Part shown: piece after piece, positions 31,492-40,082 of the stretch
How the letters are laid out: each line of letters starts with the position of its first letter
Numbering within the stretch: the stretch's first letter is position 1
Assembly (NCBI GenBank): GCA_016190145.1
Contig: JACPRD010000068.1
Location: 1-46,314 of the forward strand
DNA length: 46,314 nucleotides
From: Planctomycetota bacterium
Lineage (GTDB): Bacteria > Planctomycetota > MHYJ01 > WSZJ01
Direction: 5' to 3'
Program-made: the position numbers and the translations under genes
Notes under the pieces: generated by a model
Seen by the model: the letters and a program-made list of their open reading frames with translations, nothing else
Databases searched by the model: none
What the model was told of the DNA's origin: nothing

Positions 31492-33558
31492 ATGCCCGCA
31501 ACGCCACTCGAAAAAATCCGCAACATCGGCATTATCGCCCACATCGACGCGGGGAAAACCACCACGTCGGAGCGGATTCTTTTCTACACGGGCAAGGAGC
31601 ACAAGCTCGGCAACGTCGACGAGGGGACGACCGCGCTCGACTGGTATCCGGAGGAGCAGCAGCGCGGGATCACGATCTTTTCCGCCGCGACCACGTGCTA
31701 CTGGAAGGAACACCGGATCAATCTCGTCGACACCCCGGGGCACGTGGACTTCACGGCCGAGGTCGAGCGCTCTCTGCGCGTCCTCGACGGGGCGGTCGGC
31801 GTCTTCTGCGGCGTGGGCGGCGTCGAACCGCAGAGCGAAACCGTCTGGCGCCAGGCGGACCGGTACGGCGTTCCGAGGCTGGCGTTCGTGAACAAGCTGG
31901 ACCGCCCCGGGGCGTCGTTCCCCAAGGTCATCCTGCAGATCCGCAAGGTGCTGCGCGCGAACGCGGTGGCGCTGGTCTGGCCGATCGGGGAGGAGACCGG
32001 GTTCCGCGGCGTGGTCGACCTGATCGAGCGCCGGGCCCTGTCCTTCAGCGAGGATGACAGCGGCCAGACGGTCACCGCCGAAGACGTTCCCGCCGACCTG
32101 CGCGACGAGGTCGAGGTCGCCCGCTCGGAGATGCTGGAGGCCGTGGCCAACGTCACGCCGTGGATGGAAGAAGGATTCCTCGAAGGGCGGACGTTTTCGA
32201 ACGACGAGATCCGGCGCGCGATCCGCGAGGGCACGATCGGCCGCCGCATCGTGCCGGTGTTCGGCGGATCGAGCCTGCACAACAAGGGAGTCCAGCCTCT
32301 TCTCGACGGCATCCTCGCCTACCTGCCCAGCCCGCTCGATCTCCCGCCCATCGAGGGAAAACACCCGGAGACCGACCGGCCCCTCTTCCGCAAGCCCGAC
32401 CCGAAAGAACCCTTCTCCGCCCTCGTCTTCAAGATCTTCACCGACGAGTTCGGCGAGCTCGTCTACATGCGCATTTATTCGGGGTGCATCGAATCCGGAG
32501 AGGTGGCCTGGAACCCGCGCATCGGAAAGCGCGAGCGGATCACGCGCCTGAACCTGCAGCACGCGCAGCACCGCGAGGCGGTGGAGAGCGCGGGGCCCGG
32601 CGAGATCGTGACGGTGGTGGGGCTCAAGCTGACGAAGACGGGCGACACGCTCTGCGACCAGAAGCACCCGGTGGTGCTGGGGCGGATGAGTTTCCCCGAG
32701 CCGGTGGTGTCGATGGCGATCGAGCCGAAGAGTTCCGCGGAGAAGGACAAGCTGGCGGACGTGCTGCTCAAGATGGAGAAGGACGACCCGACGTTCGTGA
32801 CGCGGACCGACGAGGAGACAGGGCAGACGATCGTGTCGGGGATGGGGGAGCTGCATCTCGACATCATCAAGAACAAGATGAAGAACACGTACAAGGTGGA
32901 CGCCAACGTCGGCGAGCCGCGCGTGGCCTACCGCGAGACGATCCTGCGCGCGGCGGGGGGCGAAGCGGAGTTCGTGAGGAAGGTGCCGGACGGGAAGGGG
33001 CAGTACGGGCACGTGACGCTGACGATCGAGCCCGACCGGCGGCAGAGCGCGGTGCAGGTGTCGAACGCGGCGCCGGAGGGGACGTTCCCGAAGCAGTTCT
33101 GGCCGGCGATCGAGGACGGAATCCGGTCGTCCGCGCTCACGGGGGCGGTGGCGGGGTACCCGATGGTGTACGTCAAGGCGACGGTGACGGGCGGCTCTTC
33201 GCATCCCACGGACGCGCATGAGGGGGCGTTCAACGCCGCCGCGGGGATGGCGTTCCAGCGCGCGGTGTCGGAGGCGGGGGGCGTCGTGCTGGAGCCGATC
33301 ATGAAGTTCGACGTGATCGCGCCGGCGGAGAACCTGGGGGACGTGCTTGACGACCTGAACCGCCGCCGCGCGGAGATTCAGAACGTGGAGCACGAGGAGG
33401 ACCGGGCGAAGATCACGGGCCTGACGCCGATCGCGGAGATGTTCGGGTACGCCAACGCGCTGCGGTCGCTGACGCAGGGGCGCGGAACGTCGTCGCTGGA
33501 GCCGCACGATTACCGGCCGGTGCCGGAGCACGTGAGCAAGGCGCTTTTCGGGACCTAG
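31492..33558 (+). CDS. fusA: Elongation factor G, spdEFG1/mitochondrial-like
   Basis: A 688-residue translocase GTPase. The G domain shows [39 protein letters not shown] and NKLD. Domains 2-5 follow ([28 protein letters not shown], domain [15 protein letters not shown], and [20 protein letters not shown]). [30 protein letters not shown] and [18 protein letters not shown] recall the spirochaete/planctomycete/mitochondrial EF-G1 group rather than E. coli FusA. It lies far from rpsG and has its own promoter. No tuf follows it. Confidence 0.95.
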   Translation: MPATPLEKIRNIGIIAHIDAGKTTTSERILFYTGKEHKLGNVDEGTTALDWYPEEQQRGITIFSAATTCYWKEHRINLVDTPGHVDFTAEVERSLRVLDGAVGVFCGVGGVEPQSETVWRQADRYGVPRLAFVNKLDRPGASFPKVILQIRKVLRANAVALVWPIGEETGFRGVVDLIERRALSFSEDDSGQTVTAEDVPADLRDEVEVARSEMLEAVANVTPWMEEGFLEGRTFSNDEIRRAIREGTIGRRIVPVFGGSSLHNKGVQPLLDGILAYLPSPLDLPPIEGKHPETDRPLFRKPDPKEPFSALVFKIFTDEFGELVYMRIYSGCIESGEVAWNPRIGKRERITRLNLQHAQHREAVESAGPGEIVTVVGLKLTKTGDTLCDQKHPVVLGRMSFPEPVVSMAIEPKSSAEKDKLADVLLKMEKDDPTFVTRTDEETGQTIVSGMGELHLDIIKNKMKNTYKVDANVGEPRVAYRETILRAAGGEAEFVRKVPDGKGQYGHVTLTIEPDRRQSAVQVSNAAPEGTFPKQFWPAIEDGIRSSALTGAVAGYPMVYVKATVTGGSSHPTDAHEGAFNAAAGMAFQRAVSEAGGVVLEPIMKFDVIAPAENLGDVLDDLNRRRAEIQNVEHEEDRAKITGLTPIAEMFGYANALRSLTQGRGTSSLEPHDYRPVPEHVSKALFGT

Positions 33559-33573
33559 CGGGGGAGAACGGTC

Positions 33574-33960
33574 ATGATCCGGGTCGCGCTCTCGACTCTC
33601 TTCTTCGCCCTCGCCGCGGGCTGTGGCGGCGGTCCCGACTCGCAGGCGACCGACGAGGCCGTCGTCACGACGAGCGAGAAGGCGCGCGACATTCTCGGTC
33701 TCAAGCTCCAGCTGTTCGACATGCGCGACCGCCGGGAGAACACGGGGTTTCGCGCCTGGAGCTTCCGTCTCCGGAACAACGAAGACGCCGGAGTTTCGCT
33801 CCGGATCGTCCCCGTCTTCATCTCGCAGGACGGCCGCGAGCTCGGCGGCTCCGCCGACGCTGTCGAGCACCTTCTGGCCCCGGGGGCTGAGAGGGAGTTT
33901 TATTTCAAGGCGCCGACGGGGGAGGCCGTCCGGCTCGTCGTGAGATTTGAGTTCAACTAG
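33574..33960 (+). CDS. Small predicted lipoprotein after fusA
   Basis: A 128-residue protein with a lipobox LAAGC (Cys17) after a hydrophobic stretch, so it is probably anchored in a membrane by its N-terminus. The mature part looks like a beta-sandwich (FRAWSFRLRNNEDAGVSLRIVPVFISQDGRELGG), similar in style to YcfL-like lipoproteins, but identity is not certain. GGGGGAGAACGGTC before the ATG gives a good ribosome-binding site. It is 15 nt after fusA and presumably cotranscribed. Role unknown. Confidence 0.7.
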   Translation: MIRVALSTLFFALAAGCGGGPDSQATDEAVVTTSEKARDILGLKLQLFDMRDRRENTGFRAWSFRLRNNEDAGVSLRIVPVFISQDGRELGGSADAVEHLLAPGAEREFYFKAPTGEAVRLVVRFEFN

Positions 33961-33986
33961 GAAGGGATGTCGGACCGATTCCAGGC

Positions 33987-34100
33987 GCGAAGCGGCCCCC
34001 CTTTGCCTTTACCTTCCCCTTTACCTTTCCCTGCAGTTATCCGGGGAAAACGGCAGGGGAAGGTAAAGGGGGAAGGTAAAGTTCAAGGCGGCCGCTTCGC
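33987..34100. repeat. Large palindrome of AAGGTAAAG units before rpsJ
   Basis: The outer arms GCGAAGCGGCC (33987-33997) and GGCCGCTTCGC (34090-34100) enclose inner arms 34007-34034 and 34053-34081. The inner arms are complementary over about 27 bp with one mismatch and one bulge. They consist of repeated AAGGTAAAGGGG or its complement. It sits 22 nt before the -35 box of the S10 promoter and may isolate fusA transcription from the S10 operon. No gene is seen in 33961-34192. Confidence 0.75.
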
Positions 34101-34122
34101 GGCCGACAGCACCGCTTACCCG

Positions 34123-34150
34123 TTGACACCGGTTCCCTCACCTATATAAT
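34123..34150 (+). promoter_or_regulatory. Consensus sigma70 promoter of the S10 cluster
   Basis: TTGACA (34123-34128), a 16-nt spacer and TATAAT (34145-34150): both boxes are perfect. Transcription would start near 34157, giving a leader of about 36 nt with GGAAGGAA before rpsJ. It is the strongest promoter in the window. Confidence 0.92.
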
Positions 34151-34192
34151 GCCCGCCCTTCTCCAAAGCCAACCCCAGACGGAAGGAACGAC

Positions 34193-34516
34193 ATGAAAGG
34201 CCAGAAAATCCGGATCCGGATCGAAGGATACGATCACCAGGTGATCGACCAGTCGGTCACGGAGATCGTCGACACGGCCAAGAAAACGGGCGCGAAGGTC
34301 GTGGGCCCGATCCCGATTCCGACGCGGATCGAGCGCTACACGGTGCTGCGCTCGCCCCACGTCGACAAGAAATCGCGCGAGCAGTTCGAAATCCGCACGC
34401 ACAAGCGCGTTGTCGACATCACCGAGCCGTCGGGCAAGACCATCGACGCGCTCAAGAACCTGAACAACCTCCCGGCCGGCGTGAACATCCGGGTGAAGCT
34501 GCTGTCCGAAAAGTAG
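34193..34516 (+). CDS. rpsJ: 30S ribosomal protein S10
   Basis: A 107-residue protein of normal length. It assembles the 30S head and, as NusE, binds NusG/NusB in transcription-translation coupling. Motifs: [57 protein letters not shown]. It is the first gene after the consensus promoter. The 144-nt gap to rplC is unusually long for this cluster. Confidence 0.97.
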   Translation: MKGQKIRIRIEGYDHQVIDQSVTEIVDTAKKTGAKVVGPIPIPTRIERYTVLRSPHVDKKSREQFEIRTHKRVVDITEPSGKTIDALKNLNNLPAGVNIRVKLLSEK

Positions 34517-34627
34517 GACCGAAGTTCCCCTTTTGACATCGCCTGACGGTCACATCCCCCGTGGCGCCCATGAGCCGAGCGCTCCGCTGGACGCAAGCGG
34601 GGAATCCTGTCGTTCGCGGTGTTCCCA

Positions 34628-34646
34628 GCGGAGAGGGCGTCTCCGC
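34628..34646 (+). promoter_or_regulatory. Stem-loop just before rplC
   Basis: GCGGAGA (34628-34634) pairs perfectly with TCTCCGC (34640-34646) around a GGGCG loop, ending 3 nt before the rplC Shine-Dalgarno GGAGGAAGG. It could control rplC translation or mRNA processing in the rpsJ-rplC gap. The gap also has a TTGACA without a matching -10 box. Confidence 0.35.
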
Positions 34647-34660
34647 ACAGGAGGAAGGAC

Positions 34661-35383
34661 ATGCTGCAGGGTATTCTCGGAAGAAAACTGGGGATGACCC
34701 AGATCTTCGATGACGACGGCCGCTGGGTCGGCGTCACCGTGATCGAGGCCGGCCCCTGCCCCGTCACCCAGGTCAAGACCGCAAAAACCGACGGCTACAA
34801 CGCGGTCCAGCTCGGCTTCGGCCGGCGCAAGCGCGTCACCAAGGCGATCGCAGGTCACCTCGCCAAGTCGGGCGTCAAGGAGCCCGTCCACTACATCCGC
34901 GAGTTTCGCCTCACCCAGGAGCCCGAAGTCAAGCAGGGCGACAAGGTCACCCTCGACGTCCTCAAGGGCATCCGCAAGGTCGACGTGATCGGAATCACCA
35001 AGGGGAAGGGCTTCCAGGGCGTCATCAAGCGCTGGCACAAGAACTGCAGCCCCAAGACGCACGGGTCGATGCAGCAGCGGGCCGTGGGCTCGGCGTCGTC
35101 GGCCGAGGACCCGGGGCACATCCGTCCCGGCACGATGCGCCCGGGCCACATGGGGATGGAGCGCTTCACACAGAAAAACCTCCTGATCGTGAAACTGGAC
35201 GACGCGCGCAACCTGCTCCTCGTGCGGGGCGCCGTGCCGGGCCCGATCGGAAACTACGTGATCATTCAGAAGTCCGAAAACCAGAGAGTCCCCGTCACGG
35301 CCGTCGAGGAAGTCCGGACCGACCGCGGAAAACTGGCCCCCAAGGACAAGAAGAAGCCGGTCGCAGCACCGGCGAAGGCATAA
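34661..35383 (+). CDS. rplC: 50S ribosomal protein L3
   Basis: A 240-residue protein. Core: MLQGILGRKLGMTQIF, GITKGKGFQGVIKRW and DPGHIRPGTMRPGHMG, the extension near the peptidyl-transferase centre. Family length is about 205-215; here about 18 extra residues rich in Lys, Pro and Ala end the protein (KDKKKPVAAPAKA). The ATG at 34661 follows GGAGGAAGG. It begins the compact rplC-rplD-rplW-rplB run. Confidence 0.96.
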   Translation: MLQGILGRKLGMTQIFDDDGRWVGVTVIEAGPCPVTQVKTAKTDGYNAVQLGFGRRKRVTKAIAGHLAKSGVKEPVHYIREFRLTQEPEVKQGDKVTLDVLKGIRKVDVIGITKGKGFQGVIKRWHKNCSPKTHGSMQQRAVGSASSAEDPGHIRPGTMRPGHMGMERFTQKNLLIVKLDDARNLLLVRGAVPGPIGNYVIIQKSENQRVPVTAVEEVRTDRGKLAPKDKKKPVAAPAKA

Positions 35384-35395
35384 GGAGCGGGATCC

Positions 35396-36121
35396 ATGTT
35401 CGAAGTTCCGGTCTACGACGTCGCAGGCAAGCAGCTGGGCAAGGAGCAGGTCGACCCCGCCTGGTTCGGCGGGTTCGTCCGAAAAATGCTGCTCCACGAC
35501 GCGGCCCTCATCTACCAGGGAAACCAGCGCGCCGGTACGGCGAAAGTCAAGGAGCGCGGCGAGGTCGCCGGCTCGAAGAAGAAGCCGTGGAAGCAGAAAC
35601 ACACCGGGCGGGCGCGCGTCGGCACCAAGCGCAGCCCGATCTGGCGCCACGGCGGCATCGTGTTCGGCCCCCATCCCCGGGACTTTTCGCGGGCGCTTCC
35701 GAAACAGATGAAGCGGGCGGCGCTGGACAGCGCGCTGCTTTCGAAGTTCAAGGACGGCGAGGCGGCGCTGATCGAGGGGCTGAAGCTCGAGAAGCCGAAG
35801 ACCGCGACCGTGGCGGGCGCCCTCAGCGCGATCGGCATCAAGGAATCGGTGCTGATCGGCACGGAGAAGGCGGACCCGGCCGGCCGGAACGTCTGGCTGT
35901 CCGCAAGGAACATCCCCCACGTCCACACGCTTCCCGTGACCGACTTCAACGCCCTCGACATCCTGAAGTACCGCCGGCTGCTGCTCACGCGCGAGGCGTT
36001 CAACGCGCTCGTCAAGCCCCGCAAGGAAGGCGCGGCGGCGGCCCCGGCGGCGCCCAAGGCCCGCGCCGTCCCGAAGGCGGCTCCGGCCCCGAAGGCCCCC
36101 GCGAAGAAGGAGACGAAGTAA
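35396..36121 (+). CDS. rplD: 50S ribosomal protein L4
   Basis: A 241-residue protein lining the exit tunnel. In E. coli it also represses the S10 operon. The tunnel loop region KKPWKQKHTGRARVGTKRSPIWRHGG is intact. The globular part ends near residue 210. Residues 212-241 form an Ala/Pro/Lys-rich tail (GAAAAPAAPKARAVPKAAP...), longer than in typical L4. It starts 12 nt after rplC with GGAGCGGG. Its stop codon is directly followed by the rplW ATG. Confidence 0.95.
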   Translation: MFEVPVYDVAGKQLGKEQVDPAWFGGFVRKMLLHDAALIYQGNQRAGTAKVKERGEVAGSKKKPWKQKHTGRARVGTKRSPIWRHGGIVFGPHPRDFSRALPKQMKRAALDSALLSKFKDGEAALIEGLKLEKPKTATVAGALSAIGIKESVLIGTEKADPAGRNVWLSARNIPHVHTLPVTDFNALDILKYRRLLLTREAFNALVKPRKEGAAAAPAAPKARAVPKAAPAPKAPAKKETK

Positions 36122-36409
36122 ATGCGCGAGCCACGCACCGTCATCGTCGAGCCGCTTCAGACCGAGAAGACCACGAGCGGCATGCAGCGCAACCGGGCGT
36201 ACGCGTTCGTCGTCGCCCGCGACGCCAACAAGATCATGATCCGCAGCGCGGTCGAACAGATCTACAGCGGCATCAAGGTCGCGCACGTGCGCACCCTCAA
36301 CGTCAAGGGCAAGGCGCGCAGGTTCAAGGGCTCCACCGGCCGGCAGAACGACTGGAAAAAGGCGATCATCACGCTGACGGAAAAATCGAAGCCCATCGAG
36401 GGCTTCTAA
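36122..36409 (+). CDS. rplW: 50S ribosomal protein L23
   Basis: A 95-residue protein of normal length at the tunnel exit, docking site for SRP and trigger factor. Motifs: [40 protein letters not shown] and [19 protein letters not shown]. It starts on the base after the rplD stop, so translational coupling is likely. Confidence 0.95.
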   Translation: MREPRTVIVEPLQTEKTTSGMQRNRAYAFVVARDANKIMIRSAVEQIYSGIKVAHVRTLNVKGKARRFKGSTGRQNDWKKAIITLTEKSKPIEGF

Positions 36410-36419
36410 GGAGAACGCC

Positions 36420-37265
36420 ATGGGTCTCAGGGCCTACAAGCCGACCAGCGCCGGACGCCGCTTCGCGACGACCAGCGACTTCGCCGACGTCACGAAAGAG
36501 ACGCCGCACAAGCCCCTCCTCGAGCCGCTTCGCAAGTCCGGCGGCCGCAACAACAGCGGCTCGATCACCTGCTGGCACCACGGCGGCGGCAACAAGAAGA
36601 TGTACCGCGTCATCGACTTCAAGCGGAACAAGCTCGAGATCCCCGCGAAGGTCGAGAGCGTCGAGTACGACCCGAACCGGAACGCGCGGATCGCCCTTCT
36701 TCTCTACAAGGACGGCGAGCGCCGCTACATCCTCGCCCCGAAGGACATCAAGGTCGGGGAGACGCTCATCGCGGGCGAAAGGCCGGATCCGAAGCCGGGC
36801 AACAACATGCCGCTCCGAAACGTCCCGCTGGGTCACCAGGTGCACTGCGTGGAGCTGGTGCCGGGGAAGGGCGGGCAGATCGTGCGGACGGCGGGCGGAT
36901 TCGCGCAGCTGATGGCGAAGGAAGGCAACTATGCCCACCTGCAGTTCCCCTCGGGCGAAATGCGCAAGGTTCCGCTCGCGTGCCGGGCGACGATCGGGCA
37001 GCTGGGGAACATCGAAGCCGGATCGATCTGGCTCGGAAAGGCCGGGCGGAAGCGGTGGCTGGGGATCAAGCCGACGAACCGGGGGACGTCGATGAACCCG
37101 GTGTCGCACCCGATGGGCGGCGGCGAAGGCCGGTCGGGCGGCGGCCGTCATCCCTGCTCGCCGTGGGGCAAGCTGGCGAAGGGCGGGAAGACGCGCAAGA
37201 AGCGGAAGAACAGCTCGAAGTTCATCATTCGCGGCCGCAAGAAGGGCCGTTTCCAGCAGACTTAA
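36420..37265 (+). CDS. rplB: 50S ribosomal protein L2
   Basis: A 281-residue protein of normal length, close to the peptidyl-transferase centre and at the subunit interface. Motifs: [44 protein letters not shown] and [18 protein letters not shown]. At the conserved NPVDHPHGGGEG loop this protein reads [12 protein letters not shown]: the histidine equivalent to E. coli His229 is kept, but the flanking Asp and second His are replaced. GGAGAACGCC precedes the ATG. Confidence 0.97.
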   Translation: MGLRAYKPTSAGRRFATTSDFADVTKETPHKPLLEPLRKSGGRNNSGSITCWHHGGGNKKMYRVIDFKRNKLEIPAKVESVEYDPNRNARIALLLYKDGERRYILAPKDIKVGETLIAGERPDPKPGNNMPLRNVPLGHQVHCVELVPGKGGQIVRTAGGFAQLMAKEGNYAHLQFPSGEMRKVPLACRATIGQLGNIEAGSIWLGKAGRKRWLGIKPTNRGTSMNPVSHPMGGGEGRSGGGRHPCSPWGKLAKGGKTRKKRKNSSKFIIRGRKKGRFQQT

Positions 37266-37277
37266 CCGGAGAGACCG

Positions 37278-37637
37278 ATGAGCCGTTCGATGAAGAAGGG
37301 TCCGTACGTGGACGGGAACGTGATGGAGAAGGTGGAGAAGCAGAAGAAGTCCGGCGACCGGGAGCCGATCAAGACCTGGGCGCGGCGCTGCACCATCGTC
37401 CCCGAGTTCGTGGGGCACACGTTCAGCATCCACACGGGCAAGACGTTCGCGAAGCTGTTCGTGACCGAGGACATGGTGGGCCACAAGCTGGGGGAGTTCG
37501 CGGCGACGCGGACGTTCCGCGGTCATTCGGGCACGAAGGCGAAGGACATCAAGACCACGATGGTCGGCGGCGCGCCGGCGGCCGGCGGGGCACCCGCCGC
37601 GGCCCCTGCCGCGGGCGGCGGCGAGAAGAAAGGCTAG
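37278..37637 (+). CDS. rpsS: 30S ribosomal protein S19
   Basis: A 119-residue protein. The core of about 92 residues ([64 protein letters not shown]) is standard for this 30S-head protein. An extra tail from residue 95 on is Gly/Ala/Pro-rich with a final EKKG. It lies 12 nt after rplB, with GGAGAG upstream. Confidence 0.95.
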   Translation: MSRSMKKGPYVDGNVMEKVEKQKKSGDREPIKTWARRCTIVPEFVGHTFSIHTGKTFAKLFVTEDMVGHKLGEFAATRTFRGHSGTKAKDIKTTMVGGAPAAGGAPAAAPAAGGGEKKG

Positions 37638-37646
37638 AGGAGAACC

Positions 37647-38276
37647 ATGGCTGACCCCGGACTTGAAACCACGCTCGAACGCTTCCGCGCCGTGCTGCGG
37701 CACGCGCGCATCAGCCCGCAGAAGATCCGGTACGTCGCGGACACGATCCGCGGTGCGAACGTCAACCGCGCGCTGGAGATCCTGCAGGCCACGCCGCGAC
37801 GCGGGGCGCGTTTCCTGCACAAGCTGCTCAAGAGCGCGATCGCGAACGCGGAGAGCATCACGAGCGACCGGAACCTGGACATCGACGTGGAGGAGCTGCG
37901 GATCGAGCGGCTGATGATCGACGGCGGGACGTCGCTCAAGCGGTGGAGGACGGCGCCGCAGGGGCGGGCGGTGCCGGTACTGAAGCGGACGAGCCACGTG
38001 ACGATGGTGCTCGGGCCGCAGCCGGAGGTGAAGAAGGAGAGGCGCGGGCCGAAGGAGAAGAAGGCGAAGGCGGACAAGGCGCCTAAGGCGGCTCCCGCGG
38101 AGGCGAAGCACGACCACGACCACGGGGCGGAGGGGCACGTGCACGACCACGGCCACGAGCACCCCGAGGGGCACCACCACCATCACGAACACCAGCACCA
38201 CCACGAACCCGATCACAAGCACGGCGGCCAGCACGAAAAGGGCCACAAGCCGCCCCCTGAGAAGAAGAAGGGATAG
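37647..38276 (+). CDS. rplV: 50S ribosomal protein L22 with histidine-rich C-terminal extension
   Basis: A 209-residue protein where 110-120 is usual. The N-terminal L22 fold includes ARISPQKIRYVADTIRG, RGARFLHKLLKSAIANAE, and the tunnel beta-hairpin segment APQGRAVPVLKRTSHVTMV. A Lys/Pro/Ala linker (about 128-154) leads to residues 155-200, in which 21 of 46 residues are histidine mixed with Asp, Glu and Gly. This resembles the metal-binding tracts of metallochaperones. It may bind Zn2+ or Ni2+; the tail would emerge on the ribosome surface or near the tunnel exit. GGAGAACC precedes the start. Confidence 0.95.
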   Translation: MADPGLETTLERFRAVLRHARISPQKIRYVADTIRGANVNRALEILQATPRRGARFLHKLLKSAIANAESITSDRNLDIDVEELRIERLMIDGGTSLKRWRTAPQGRAVPVLKRTSHVTMVLGPQPEVKKERRGPKEKKAKADKAPKAAPAEAKHDHDHGAEGHVHDHGHEHPEGHHHHHEHQHHHEPDHKHGGQHEKGHKPPPEKKKG

Positions 38277-38282
38277 TCGACC

Positions 38283-39206
38283 ATGGGACAGAAAGTCTGC
38301 CCGACCGGTTTCCGTCTCGGCATCACCGAGGAATGGCGCAGCCGCTGGTACGCGACGAAGAAGGAGTTCGGAAAGTTCCTCGTCGAGGACCAGAAGATCC
38401 GGCGCTTCATCAAGAAGAACTACGCCTTCGCGCAGATCCCGAAGATCGAGATCGAGCGGACGCGCGAGACGACGACGGTGATCGTGCACGCGGGGAGTCC
38501 CGGGGTTCTGATCGGGAAGCGCGGGGCGAAGGTGGAGAAGCTGCAGGAGGAGCTGGAGAAGCTCCTCGGGCACAAGACGGAGCTGAAGATCAAGGAAATC
38601 GACACGCCGGAGCTGTCTTCGACGTTGGTGGCGGAGCAGGTGGCGGAGCAGCTGCAGAAGCGGGCTCCGTTCCGGCGGGCGATGCGCAAGGCGGCGGAAC
38701 TGACGCTCAAGGCGGGCGCGCGCGGGGTGAAGATCACGGTGGCGGGGCGGATCGGCGGCGCGGAGATCGCGCGGTCCGAGACGCTCTCGATGGGAAGCGT
38801 GCCACTGCATACGCTTCGCGCGATTCTCGACTACGGCCGTGCGACGGCGGTGCACACGAAGGGGACGATCGGGGTGAAGGTCTGGATCTACAAGGGCGAG
38901 CAGTTGCCCGAGGCGAAGAGGCGGACGGGGCTTCAGGAGCCTGCGCCGCAGAAGCCGCCGCGGGCGCCGATGCCGCGTCCCGAGGGTGCTCCTTCCGGAC
39001 CGGGTTCGCGGTTTGGCGGTCGTCCGGGCGGTCCGGGTCGTGGTCCGGGCGGACCGCGGCCGGGCGGTCCGGGTCGTGGTCCGGGCGGTCCGCGTCCGGG
39101 GGGGCCTCCGCGTGGTCCGGGCGGTCCGCGTCCTTCCGGTCCTCCGCCGTCGTCGGCGCCTCCGCCGGCCGCGCCTCCCGCCGCTCCTCCTCCCACTAAT
39201 CCGTAA
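38283..39206 (+). CDS. rpsC: 30S ribosomal protein S3 with Gly/Pro/Arg-rich tail
   Basis: A 307-residue protein where 210-240 is usual. The core has MGQKVCPTGFRLGITEEWRSRW, the KH domain with VIVHAGSPGVLIGKRGAKVE, and the mRNA-entry region GGAEIARSETLSMGSVPLHT. Residues about 217-307 form a low-complexity tail, with repeated GPGRGPGGPRPGG units and then a Pro/Ala run. It is probably disordered and RNA-binding, near the mRNA entry side. It starts 6 nt after rplV. Confidence 0.95.
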   Translation: MGQKVCPTGFRLGITEEWRSRWYATKKEFGKFLVEDQKIRRFIKKNYAFAQIPKIEIERTRETTTVIVHAGSPGVLIGKRGAKVEKLQEELEKLLGHKTELKIKEIDTPELSSTLVAEQVAEQLQKRAPFRRAMRKAAELTLKAGARGVKITVAGRIGGAEIARSETLSMGSVPLHTLRAILDYGRATAVHTKGTIGVKVWIYKGEQLPEAKRRTGLQEPAPQKPPRAPMPRPEGAPSGPGSRFGGRPGGPGRGPGGPRPGGPGRGPGGPRPGGPPRGPGGPRPSGPPPSSAPPPAAPPAAPPPTNP

Positions 39207-39224
39207 ACCCAGGAGACATCCGTC

Positions 39225-39644
39225 ATGCAGTTGATGCCGAGCCGGATCAAGTTCAGGAAATCGCAGCGCGGGAAGATGAAGGGCAACGCGACGCGGGGCA
39301 ACTACGTGGCCTTCGGCGAGTACGGTCTGCAGGCGCTCGAGCAGATCTGGCTCGCGGCTCGGCAGATCGAGGCCGGGCGAGTGGCGGCGGCGCACCACAT
39401 CGGCAAGCACGGGCGCCTGTGGATCCGCGTGTTCCCGCACAAGCCGATCTCGAAGAAGCCGCTGGAGACGCGCATGGGCAAGGGGAAGGGCGAGCCCGAG
39501 TTCTACGCGGCGGTCATCCGGCCCGGGCAGATTCTCTACGAGCTGTCCGGCGTGACCGAGGAAACGGCGAAGGAGGTCTTCAGCATCATCGCCCACAAGA
39601 TGCCCATCCGGGTGAGGCTCGTTCACAGAAAGCGCGGTCTATGA
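39225..39644 (+). CDS. rplP: 50S ribosomal protein L16
   Basis: A 139-residue protein of normal length, positioned near the A-site tRNA elbow. Motifs: MPSRIKFRKSQRGKMKGNATRGN, GRLWIRVFPHKPISKKPLETRMGKGKGEPEFY and IRPGQILYELSGV. CAGGAGACATCCGTC precedes the ATG. Its stop overlaps the rpmC start in ATGA. Unlike L4, S19, L22 and S3 it has no added tail. Confidence 0.97.
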   Translation: MQLMPSRIKFRKSQRGKMKGNATRGNYVAFGEYGLQALEQIWLAARQIEAGRVAAAHHIGKHGRLWIRVFPHKPISKKPLETRMGKGKGEPEFYAAVIRPGQILYELSGVTEETAKEVFSIIAHKMPIRVRLVHRKRGL

Positions 39645-40051
39645 AGATCACGGACATCCGGCAGAAAACGACGGACGAGTTGCGCAAGGAGATCGACAAG
39701 ATCCACGCGGAGCACTACAACCTGCGGTTTCGCCGCGTGACCGACGTCATCGAGAATCCCCAGGCACTCCGGGAGCTGCGCCGCGACCTCGCGCGCATCC
39801 ACACGGTCATCCGGGAGAGGGAGATCGGCGCCCCGGCGGCGGCTGCGCCGGCGCCCGCGAAGGCTCCGGCCCCGGCGGCTCCTGCGGCCGCCCCCGCACC
39901 CGCGGCGGCCCCGGTGAAAAAGCACGCGCCCGCGAAGGCGGCGAAGAAGCCCGTCAAGCGGGCGACGACGAAGGAGAAGGCCGCGAAGAAGGCGGCGAAA
40001 AAGGCGACGAAGAAGGTAGTGAAGGCCGGCGCGGGAAAGAAGGAGAAATAA
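39641..40051 (+). CDS. rpmC: 50S ribosomal protein L29 with histone-H1-like tail
   Basis: A 136-residue protein, about twice the usual 60-70. Residues 1-62 are the L29 helical hairpin (MKITDIRQKTTDELRKEIDKI, NPQALRELRRDLARIHTVI). The rest is an Ala/Pro linker and a Lys/Ala tract (KKAAKKATKKVVKAG) like bacterial H1-type proteins. The ATG at 39641 overlaps the rplP stop as ATGA. L29 sits at the tunnel exit near L23, so a basic tail there may contact rRNA or nascent chains. S17, which normally follows, is missing. Confidence 0.92.
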   Translation: MKITDIRQKTTDELRKEIDKIHAEHYNLRFRRVTDVIENPQALRELRRDLARIHTVIREREIGAPAAAAPAPAKAPAPAAPAAAPAPAAAPVKKHAPAKAAKKPVKRATTKEKAAKKAAKKATKKVVKAGAGKKEK

Positions 40052-40082
40052 CCGGAGTGTGGAACACGGGATCGGGGGCCGC

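Noticed and set aside
31135..33870. A 911-codon minus-strand open frame
   Set aside because: Antisense to fusA and in another frame of the phosphatase gene; no domain seen.
34533..34560. Second promoter between rpsJ and rplC
   Set aside because: TTGACA is present but no -10-like hexamer is found at 15-19 nt.
36369..39626. A 1085-codon minus-strand open frame
   Set aside because: Antisense to rplB through rplP. It is repetitive only because the sense genes have low-complexity tails.
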